Assembly: GCF_042682745.1 (NCBI RefSeq)
Contig: NZ_JBHUIO010000005.1
Coordinates: 496,001-560,000 of the forward strand
Direction: 5' to 3'
Source of the DNA: Tumebacillus_A lipolyticus
GTDB lineage: Bacteria > Bacillota > Bacilli > Tumebacillales > Tumebacillaceae
Length of the DNA: 64,000 nucleotides
This document shows, in pieces, positions 57,830-64,000 of the stretch. The notes under the pieces are model-generated. The model saw nothing but the letters and a program-made list of their open reading frames with translations, was not told the DNA's origin and made no database searches. Numbering within the stretch: position 1 is the stretch's first letter; each line of letters opens with the position of its first letter. A program made the position numbers and the translations under genes.

Positions 57830-59827
57830 TTATTGATAAGGAATCAGTGCATATTCGTTCACGTCCACGATGCTGATATCGGAGAAGCGCTTGGTCAGAT
57901 CGGAGAGGTCCAGCCAAAACTCGGCGCTCTCCGTTTCCTTCGCCGTCGTCTCTTCGGAAAACCACTTTTTTGAATAGGTTCGACCGTACCTTCCCCATGG
58001 GTTGCGCAGCTTTACTTCCTTGAGCTCCCCGACCTCTCGATATCCGAGCAACGCATACGCGTGTCCTCCAGCTAACCCTTTCGCCATCTGTTCTCCGCCG
58101 CTATGCCCGAAGCCGAACAATCCTTTCTTCTTGGGAGTGGCGATCTTTTTGTGAGTGCCAGCTGCAAGGACCTTTCCTGCATCGACAGATCGTTTGATCA
58201 GATCGAACGTGGCTTCCTGTGTTTTGGTGTACTTGCCTGTACCTCTCTTTCCACCGTACATCTGTTTTCTTTGGAGGAATCCCATGACGATCTTGTAAAT
58301 TGAAGCAGGAAGTTTCTGCTTTTTGAGATACTCATCGATCTCTGTCAGTTGGACGTGTCGGGACTTATTGTGCATCTCTTCTAGCTGAGACACAGCAGGT
58401 TGCATCTTCAATATCCATTCATTCATATATCCATTCCCAAAACTATCGAGCTCTTGGAGCAACTCGTTCATGAACAGCCATTTCCCACCATCTGTCATCA
58501 CATCATAGGTCGTGATAGGATGCTTTTCTGCTTCCCGCCCGGTCAGATGCTCAAAGGCGAAGGCCTCCTGTCCGCTCGCGATCTGCCCAAACGTGTTCTC
58601 ATGCAACGGCACGCGATCGGAGGAACTCCCATAATAGCCTGCTGCCGCGTACGCTTTCTCCAGCAGTTGCACCCAGAGGGTACCTTGTGCGAACTCATCT
58701 CTCCTGCTGGTGGGATTCACGCGCCTGACCACCGATTTTTCGATGGTGACTTCCCGCGGGGTGAACAATTTCGAATCTGTGCCCGTCTGATTGACATCAT
58801 AAAGTCTCACCGTCACCGTTCCATTGCCATTATCGCGCATCATCTTCGTGATGTGGGCCGGCGAGTTGTGAAGCAGGCTTACCACAGCGGCCAACAGATA
58901 GCAATCCCCGATGTATCCCTGCCGCACATCTTCCATCTTCGGCTGATGAGGGAATAGAGGTTGCACCCCTAGATCCTCTTCCGTCTTCTCATAGCGAAGT
59001 TCCGGATCGATTTTCAAATTGTTAAAGTTCCGGATCGCCGAGCGCTCCACATAACCTTCTGGAATCGCCAAATAGTTTCGGCTGCCCGCAATCTTAAGAT
59101 TCGCTCTCACTTTATAGAAATCTTCCTTCTTCAATCCGTCCGGTCCTTGACTGTCGGTTAGATATTCGCAGAGAAAACCTCTTCTCGCGATCCCGATCGT
59201 GTTCGACATCCCATCCAAAATCCTCGCATTGGTGATGAAGACCCCACCTTTCACCTGATCATCAGCAGATTCTGGCACTGGTTTAGTCAGCTCTGGGTTG
59301 GGGTCCTGAACCGGATCGAGCGGCGAGGAGAGCTCGCCAAACCCGTTCATCTCGATCCATTCGTCTCGCATTCGCGAGATCAGCTTTTGTATCGCGTTAG
59401 AGCGCAACCCCCATCGCGTACTCTCTTGCACGCTAAGCTGTGAGCCGACTTGTAAAAACTCTTGATGCCAAGCGGCGATGCTGCGATTCAGACCGAGCAG
59501 CAGTTGCTCTCGCGCAGGAGAGTCGGCCGACAGCTTGGAGTACTCCTCGACAAGTTTGCAGATCGCCCCCCACGTTCCCTTGTCGGGCGGAAGCTCTTCC
59601 GAGCGCCACGAGCTAAAGCTGTCTGGCGTTCGCTGAATCGGTTGGCGATGTTGCAGATATTGTACGACCTTTTGGTTTCCTGCCGCCTTTTGCATCTGCA
59701 GGAGCAGATCGGCAGAACTGGTACCGGAAGTATGTTTTCGCTGAAGCGCAGTCGAAGACCTCATCCCAATCTGAGTTCCAGATTGATGATCTTGCGCGCC
59801 TGTTCGTTTGGAAGAGAAAGTTCTCAT
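57830..59827 (-). CDS. Calpain-like (C2 family) cysteine protease with effector-type N-terminus
   Basis: 665 residues. The catalytic triad of calpains is visible in order: Cys309 in RQGYIGDCYLLAAVVSL, His589 in LAGGHAYALLGY and Asn609 in LRNPWGRYG. The N-terminus has no signal peptide but carries the MQKAAGNQKVVQYLQ...QPIQR pattern (residues 45-66). This pattern is common at the start of large toxins and of effectors linked to extracellular contractile injection systems. About 230 residues before the protease domain are unrecognised. ATG at 59827 with GAGGT 9 bases upstream. Monocistronic. Bacterial calpains are uncommon and this one is probably an effector or toxin. Confidence 0.82.
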   Translation of the reverse strand: MRTFSSKRTGAQDHQSGTQIGMRSSTALQRKHTSGTSSADLLLQMQKAAGNQKVVQYLQHRQPIQRTPDSFSSWRSEELPPDKGTWGAICKLVEEYSKLSADSPAREQLLLGLNRSIAAWHQEFLQVGSQLSVQESTRWGLRSNAIQKLISRMRDEWIEMNGFGELSSPLDPVQDPNPELTKPVPESADDQVKGGVFITNARILDGMSNTIGIARRGFLCEYLTDSQGPDGLKKEDFYKVRANLKIAGSRNYLAIPEGYVERSAIRNFNNLKIDPELRYEKTEEDLGVQPLFPHQPKMEDVRQGYIGDCYLLAAVVSLLHNSPAHITKMMRDNGNGTVTVRLYDVNQTGTDSKLFTPREVTIEKSVVRRVNPTSRRDEFAQGTLWVQLLEKAYAAAGYYGSSSDRVPLHENTFGQIASGQEAFAFEHLTGREAEKHPITTYDVMTDGGKWLFMNELLQELDSFGNGYMNEWILKMQPAVSQLEEMHNKSRHVQLTEIDEYLKKQKLPASIYKIVMGFLQRKQMYGGKRGTGKYTKTQEATFDLIKRSVDAGKVLAAGTHKKIATPKKKGLFGFGHSGGEQMAKGLAGGHAYALLGYREVGELKEVKLRNPWGRYGRTYSKKWFSEETTAKETESAEFWLDLSDLTKRFSDISIVDVNEYALIPYQ

Positions 59828-59939
59828 GCTCACTCAACCTCAATTAAAATTTTCATCATACAATTTAATTTACCACAGGAAGACTGATCTGCCTATCGTC
59901 AATCGATTTGCTCATCCGGTCGGCAAGCGCTTCCCAACC

Positions 59940-59978
59940 AAAAAGAAGCCGCTGTGACAATCGGTCACATCGGCTTCT
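59940..59978 (-). terminator. Terminator of the acyl-CoA dehydrogenase gene
   Basis: AGAAGCCG-x-TGTGAC pairs with GTCACA-x-CGGCTTCT, followed on the minus strand by TTTTGG. It lies 5 bases beyond the stop codon. Confidence 0.8.
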
Positions 59979-59983
59979 GACAA

Positions 59984-61117
59984 CTACATCGAACGCATCA
60001 CGTTTTTGGCGATCAAAAACTCATGGATCTGCGTCGAACCTTCAATGATTTCGTTGATCTTCGCATCGCGGAAGTATCGCTCGACCGGATAGTCGGAGTG
60101 AACGCCGTTGCCGCCATGAATCTGCACCGCGTCTGTCGCCACTTTGGTGACCATGACGGAGGACAGGTATTTCGCATTCCAGGTCTCCATGATCGAGTCC
60201 GGGTCCATCACATCTTTTAAATACCCCGCATGGTAACAGAGCAGACGAGCCGATCTGACCTGCACCACCATCTCGGTGATCATCTTTTGGATCAGCTGGT
60301 TCTCCCCGATCGGCGCCCCGAACTGATGGCGCGTCTTCGCGTACTGCACGCTCGCTTCCAGACAGGCTTGAGCAAGTCCGATGCAGCCCCACGCCACCGT
60401 GTAGCGGCCGTAGTCGAGGCAGGAGAGCGCAACTCCGGTCAGCCCCATGCCGACGCGACCGACGATGTTCGACTTCGGAATGCGGCAGTCCTCAAAGGTA
60501 AGCTCGGCGAGCATCGAGCCGCGCGATCCCATCAGCCCGGTCATCGGCTTGCGGGAAAAACCGGCGCGATCTGCCTCGACGAGGAAAGCGGTCGGCTGGC
60601 CATCATAGCTTGCGATCACCAGGAACAGGTCGGCAAGCTGGCCCATCGAGATCCACTTCTTGCTCCCGTTTAAAAGGATGTCATCTCCATCTGCCACCGC
60701 CGTCGTCTTCACGCTTTTCGCATCGGAGCCGACATCTGGCTCAGACAGAGCGAACGCGCCGATCAACTCGCCCTTCGCCAGCTTGTGCAGATAGAAGTCG
60801 CGCTGTTCGCGAGAGCCCCAGCGCTGGAGCGCAAGCGCGACCATTCCGTGCACGGTCAGGAGCACGCGCGTCGAAGCGCAGGCGCGGCCCAACTCTTCAT
60901 TCAAAATTCCGAGCGTGACATTGTCAAGCCCCATGCCGCCATACTCGGTGGGCAACATCGAGCCGATGTATCCAGTTTCGATCATCTTCGGTACGATCGA
61001 TTCATGAAGTCGCTCTTCACGGTCATTCCAAGCTGCATACGGGATGACATGTTCATCAGCAAATGCGCGAAACTCTTCTTTCCTAGCTAGCTGTTCTGCT
61101 GTCAATTCGGTTTTCAT
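59984..61117 (-). CDS. Acyl-CoA dehydrogenase
   Basis: 377 residues, standard length. FAD-binding and substrate motifs are FALSEPDVGSDAKSVKTTA and GSKKWISMG. The C-terminal domain has QIHGGNGVHSDYPVERYFRDAKINEIIEGSTQIHE (in segments) with the catalytic glutamate in EIIEGS. It introduces a double bond alpha-beta to an acyl-CoA, passing electrons to ETF. No thiolase or CoA ligase gene is adjacent, so the acyl substrate is open. GAAGGGGTGA lies 4-7 bases before the ATG. Confidence 0.92.
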   Translation of the reverse strand: MKTELTAEQLARKEEFRAFADEHVIPYAAWNDREERLHESIVPKMIETGYIGSMLPTEYGGMGLDNVTLGILNEELGRACASTRVLLTVHGMVALALQRWGSREQRDFYLHKLAKGELIGAFALSEPDVGSDAKSVKTTAVADGDDILLNGSKKWISMGQLADLFLVIASYDGQPTAFLVEADRAGFSRKPMTGLMGSRGSMLAELTFEDCRIPKSNIVGRVGMGLTGVALSCLDYGRYTVAWGCIGLAQACLEASVQYAKTRHQFGAPIGENQLIQKMITEMVVQVRSARLLCYHAGYLKDVMDPDSIMETWNAKYLSSVMVTKVATDAVQIHGGNGVHSDYPVERYFRDAKINEIIEGSTQIHEFLIAKNVMRSM

Positions 61118-61299
61118 TCTCTCACCCCTTCTAATTTATCGTACAAACTTTATTTACTTAAATCAACACCTTTTTCTTGAAGCATTCGAATTTGATCGAC
61201 GATTGATCGCGCATACACGTTGCATCTGCCAGCTTCACAAGGTGACGATTCCTGCTTTGAAGCAACACCTCCCGCAGCCGCGTTCGATCAGGTACGCAC

Positions 61300-61332
61300 A
61301 ACAAAAAGCCTTGACGGCCGCCAAGGCTTTTC
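61300..61332 (-). terminator. Terminator of the liaFSR operon
   Basis: AAAAGCCTTG pairs with CAAGGCTTTT around 8 bases, followed on the minus strand by T-rich sequence. It lies about 20 bases beyond the liaR stop. In 61118-61299 I see no gene. Confidence 0.8.
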
Positions 61333-61353
61333 CGAAAGACGCGAGTTCTCACA

Positions 61354-61986
61354 CTACTCTACCAATTTGTTTCGATGCGCATAGATGGCCGCCTGCGTGC
61401 GGTCATCCACCTCCAGCTTCGCGAGGATCTGGGTGATGTGCGCTTTGACCGTCTTGACGGCGATGACCAGCTCGTCGGCGATCTCCTGATTGTTCTTCCC
61501 CTCGGCGATCAGCTGGAGGATCTCCAGCTCCCTCGCGGTCAGCAACTCGTGCGGCTTGGCTTCATCGGAGCGTCGCATGCGCGAGAGCACCTTGCCGGTC
61601 ACCTTCGCTTCCAGCACCGACTGCCCCTTGCTCGCCTGACGAATCGCCTCGGCGATCTCCTGCGCTTTCGACGTTTTGAGCAGATAGCTCAGCGCACCCG
61701 CCTCGATCACCGGATACACTTTGTCATCATCGATAAAGCTGGTCAGGACGATGATCTTCGGATCGGGAAGCAGGCGGCAGATCTCCTTCGTCGCCTCAAC
61801 GCCATCCATCCCCTCCATCACCAGATCCATCAAGATCACATCAGGCTTGTGCAAGACGGCCAGCCGCACGCCTTCCAACCCGTCAGAAGCTTCGCCGACC
61901 ACCTCGATGTCCGGCTGCGCTTCCAGATAGGCGGACATGCCCATCCGCACCATCTCATGATCGTCTACAAGCAATACGCGGATCAT
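61354..61986 (-). CDS. liaR: Response regulator LiaR (NarL/FixJ type)
   Basis: 210 residues. The receiver domain has Asp at about 54 in VILMDLVMEGMDGVEAT. The LuxR-type helix-turn-helix is LTARELEILQLIAEGKNNQEIADEL with AVKTVKAHITQILAKL. It overlaps the kinase gene by ATGA. LiaR activates genes of the envelope-stress response to cell-wall antibiotics, including liaI-liaH in B. subtilis. Confidence 0.9.
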   Translation of the reverse strand: MIRVLLVDDHEMVRMGMSAYLEAQPDIEVVGEASDGLEGVRLAVLHKPDVILMDLVMEGMDGVEATKEICRLLPDPKIIVLTSFIDDDKVYPVIEAGALSYLLKTSKAQEIAEAIRQASKGQSVLEAKVTGKVLSRMRRSDEAKPHELLTARELEILQLIAEGKNNQEIADELVIAVKTVKAHITQILAKLEVDDRTQAAIYAHRNKLVE

Positions 61987-63050
61987 CGCTCCTGCTCCCC
62001 TCTGTCTTCTATGATTGGAACTTTTACAGACAGTTGCGTCCCTTTGCCTGGCGACGAGATCATGTCCAACACGCCGCCGATCTCATCTGCCCGCTCCTGC
62101 ATCGATCGCAGACCGTAAGAGGCTGCTTTCGAAGAGCTCATGTCGAAGCCGACCCCGTTGTCGATCATCCGCAAAAAGACCTGCGTGTCTGTCGCGCCGA
62201 GCCTGACGGTGACCGAAGTGGCCTGTGAGTGGCGAAACACGTTGGACAGACCTTCCTGCACGATGCGAAACAGATGATCCTCCACCCCTTTTGACAGCGG
62301 CGGGATGTCGGTGATCTCGGTGCGAATCTCGATCGGCTGTTTCGCTTGAAACTCTTGCAGCAGCTCCTCCAGCCCCTCGCGCAGCCCCTTTCCTTCCAAC
62401 GTGGCAGGTCGCAGGTGCAAGAGCAGTGCACGCATCTCCTTTTGCGCGTGGCCGGCCATCTTTTCGATCATCGCGATCTGCCGTTCGATCTTGCCGCCCT
62501 CCATGTTGTTCATGTTTTCCTGAACGGCAGAAGACATCATCGAGATCGCAAACAGCTGTTGCGAGACCGCATCGTGCAGTTCCCGCGCCAAGCGCTGGCG
62601 CTCTTCGAGAATCGCCGATTTCTTCAACTGATCCTGCATCTCCGCCTTCTCTGTCGACAGGCGCTGCAGCGATGCGACCTGCTTCTCGATGCGCTGCGCC
62701 ATCTCGTTCAGCCGGTCGCCCGACAGCCCGATCTCATCATCTCCAAGCGGAGGCACGCGGTGGGCGAACTGCCCTTTCTCATAGCGCAACGTCGCTTCGA
62801 CCAACACCTCCAAGCGCTGCTTCAAGCTGTAGCCGAAGGTGAAGCCGGAGACGACGCCTGCCGCGACGATCAGGAACAGCAAGATCAGCAGCACCGGGAT
62901 GTCAAACCATTTTGCATTCCACAGCTCGGTCAGGCTGAGCTCATATTGTACGATCATCACGATCAGCACAGGGATTGCTATCATCAGGCCGACGCCGAGC
63001 GTAAACCGAGTCATCCGCCATTGGATGTTCGCCATCTGTTTTCGGCTCAT
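61983..63050 (-). CDS. liaS: Sensor histidine kinase LiaS
   Basis: 355 residues. Two transmembrane helices (about 13-33 and 46-72) enclose a short extracytoplasmic loop typical of intramembrane-sensing kinases. A HAMP region (about 75-125) follows. HisKA_3 has the phospho-acceptor histidine in RLARELHDAVSQQLFAISMM. The HATPase domain has RHSQATSV, DNGVGFD and SYGLRSMQERA. It overlaps liaF by 4 bases. Confidence 0.9.
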   Translation of the reverse strand: MSRKQMANIQWRMTRFTLGVGLMIAIPVLIVMIVQYELSLTELWNAKWFDIPVLLILLFLIVAAGVVSGFTFGYSLKQRLEVLVEATLRYEKGQFAHRVPPLGDDEIGLSGDRLNEMAQRIEKQVASLQRLSTEKAEMQDQLKKSAILEERQRLARELHDAVSQQLFAISMMSSAVQENMNNMEGGKIERQIAMIEKMAGHAQKEMRALLLHLRPATLEGKGLREGLEELLQEFQAKQPIEIRTEITDIPPLSKGVEDHLFRIVQEGLSNVFRHSQATSVTVRLGATDTQVFLRMIDNGVGFDMSSSKAASYGLRSMQERADEIGGVLDMISSPGKGTQLSVKVPIIEDRGEQER

Positions 63051-63832
63051 AAGTACCTCACATCCACATCTCCGAGCAACATCGAGATCGATATCTTCAC
63101 TTTTCTCGAAGCTCCAGAATAGCTAGGTGAGGTCTTTTGCAGGTGGCAGTTCAGCCCGCCCTGCTTGGTGCCGAGCACCTCCACATTGCCAGCGGTGACC
63201 GATGCGGTGACCGCCACGTCCAGATCATAGGGAACATAGATATCCACATCGCCGACCAGCGCGGAGATGACGAGCGTCGTCTCGCCTTCGGGGATGATCG
63301 CTTTGGACAGGTCGATCTTCACATCGCAGGCACCGTAGGAGATGTTGAGCCCTTCCAAATCGAACTGGTGATTGATCAGCCGCAGATTGCCGACCAGCGA
63401 TCCGCCGAAAGAGGGGATCGACCAGCCGTACCGCCAATCGTCAGACCGCGCTCGATCTTCCCGCTCCGCTTCCTCTGACGCTTTTCGCTTGTGCTCTTCT
63501 GATCGTTCGTGCTCTTCGTCCTGCTCGTGCCTGCAGTTCCACGATCTAGCTCGCTTCGGCTCTCGCTCTTGGCTTTTGATCAACCGATAGCCGAGGTAGA
63601 CGAACAGGGCAGCCACGACGATGCCGGCGAGGTCTATGTCAAACGCTCGCTTCACGAGGAGGATCGCACCGGTCACCATCAGCACGATACCTGCGAGCTG
63701 TGAACGATTCTGATAGAGCCAATAGCCGATAACACCGAGCAATACCGGGAGAAACAGATCGAGAGCGCTCAACACAATAATGATAAAAACGATTGCAAAA
63801 ACGATGAGGACAGGATTTTTTGGCAAGCGCAC
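63047..63832 (-). CDS. liaF: LiaF-family membrane inhibitor of LiaRS
   Basis: 261 residues. Four hydrophobic helices (about 8-25, 28-42, 47-62 and 68-85) precede a highly charged linker (EQDEEHERSEEHKRKASEE). The C-terminal cell-wall-active-antibiotic response domain is beta-rich with GDVDIYVPYDLDVAV and SMLLGDVDVRYL. LiaF keeps LiaS inactive without stress. GTG start at 63832 with GGAAGGGGGG upstream. The 19 codons before it in the open frame lack a suitable site. Confidence 0.88.
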   Translation of the reverse strand: MRLPKNPVLIVFAIVFIIIVLSALDLFLPVLLGVIGYWLYQNRSQLAGIVLMVTGAILLVKRAFDIDLAGIVVAALFVYLGYRLIKSQEREPKRARSWNCRHEQDEEHERSEEHKRKASEEAEREDRARSDDWRYGWSIPSFGGSLVGNLRLINHQFDLEGLNISYGACDVKIDLSKAIIPEGETTLVISALVGDVDIYVPYDLDVAVTASVTAGNVEVLGTKQGGLNCHLQKTSPSYSGASRKVKISISMLLGDVDVRYL

Positions 63833-63880
63833 CCTTTGTCCCCCCTTCCTTGCTGTTATTATAAACCATAAACGCAAGAA

Positions 63881-63899
63881 GGGGCCCATGCGGGCACCC
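63881..63899 (-). terminator. Hairpin between the pspA-like gene and liaF
   Basis: On the minus strand GGG-T-GCCC, GCAT, GGGC-CCC form a GC-rich stem followed by TTCTTG. The T run is poor, so it may be an attenuator that lowers liaFSR transcription relative to the upstream gene. TATAAT at 63863-63858 just after it is a candidate internal -10 box. Confidence 0.55.
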
Positions 63900-63912
63900 T
63901 CAGCTTTTGCAT

Positions 63913-64000
63913 TTAGGAGATTTTTTCGCTGCGCATGCGCTCCAACTCTTTTTCTACCTCGTCCGCATACTCGAAACGTGCGTAGCTCATCTCATCAAAG
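63913..64000 (-). CDS. PspA/LiaH-like protein, C-terminal end (runs off the right edge)
   Basis: Only the last 28 residues are visible. They are charged and helical (YARFEYADEVEKELERM) and end in SEKIS. Position directly before liaF and coiled-coil character suggest the C-terminus of a phage-shock protein A family member (LiaH). The fragment is too short to prove this. Confidence 0.5.
   Translation of the reverse strand, partial: FDEMSYARFEYADEVEKELERMRSEKIS

Noticed and set aside
1..64000. tRNA, rRNA, CRISPR, prophage, integrase or intact transposase
   Set aside because: I looked for the characteristic sequences on both strands and saw none.

Overview
The window comes from the chromosome of a Bacillota bacterium of the Bacillales type with a rather high G+C content. 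Most genes have strong AGGAGG-like ribosome binding sites. Several gene sets are typical of that order: ecsAB, pspA-liaFSR, an nreABC-like oxygen sensor and a SpoVK-like ATPase. A Tumebacillus- or Brevibacillus-like genus fits, but the sequence alone does not prove one. I saw no rRNA, tRNA, CRISPR array, phage or intact insertion sequence.

Positions 1-15000 hold mostly ordinary functions. A membrane-protein fragment comes first, then an ECF41-type sigma factor with its epimerase partner and a matching promoter. Next are a GNAT acetyltransferase, a nitroreductase, and a lone half-size chromate transporter with an Lrp-type regulator. A complete dipeptide ABC transporter is split over two divergent transcripts and linked to a cytoplasmic gamma-glutamyltransferase. 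EcsAB follows. Positions 15289-20191 hold a compact four-gene operon (lyase of the argininosuccinate lyase family, cysteine-synthase-like enzyme, ATP-grasp ligase, threonine aldolase) that looks like an undescribed small amino-acid or peptide pathway.

Positions 20360-26800 hold a double-AAA ATPase and a TetR-controlled ABC export operon with a TVP38 protein. Positions 26883-31690 form a respiratory unit: a GAF protein, an Fe-S-type PAS histidine kinase and a NarL-type regulator (NreABC-like), followed by a ba3-type oxidase. Both promoters carry the same 16-bp palindrome at exactly the same distance from the -10 box. A heterodimeric ABC exporter and an SgrR-like regulator follow.

Positions 37566-54487 are the most notable stretch. 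A tyrosine/4-hydroxyphenylpyruvate operon (FAD oxidase, HPPD, aminotransferase) faces a two-module NRPS. The first adenylation pocket reads as aspartate-like, and the NRPS lies downstream of a full glutamate mutase operon (glmS-glmL-glmE), the source of 3-methylaspartate. Just beyond are a 49-codon secreted-peptide gene and, divergent from it, an HTH-TPR regulator of the RRNPP quorum-sensing type. I read this as a possible cell-density-controlled cluster for a 3-methylaspartate-containing peptide.

The last 10 kb hold an acetyltransferase, a TetR/MFS drug efflux pair with two clear operators, a calpain-like protease with an N-terminal motif like those of contractile-injection effectors and polymorphic toxins, an acyl-CoA dehydrogenase, and the LiaFSR envelope-stress system following the end of a pspA/liaH-like gene.
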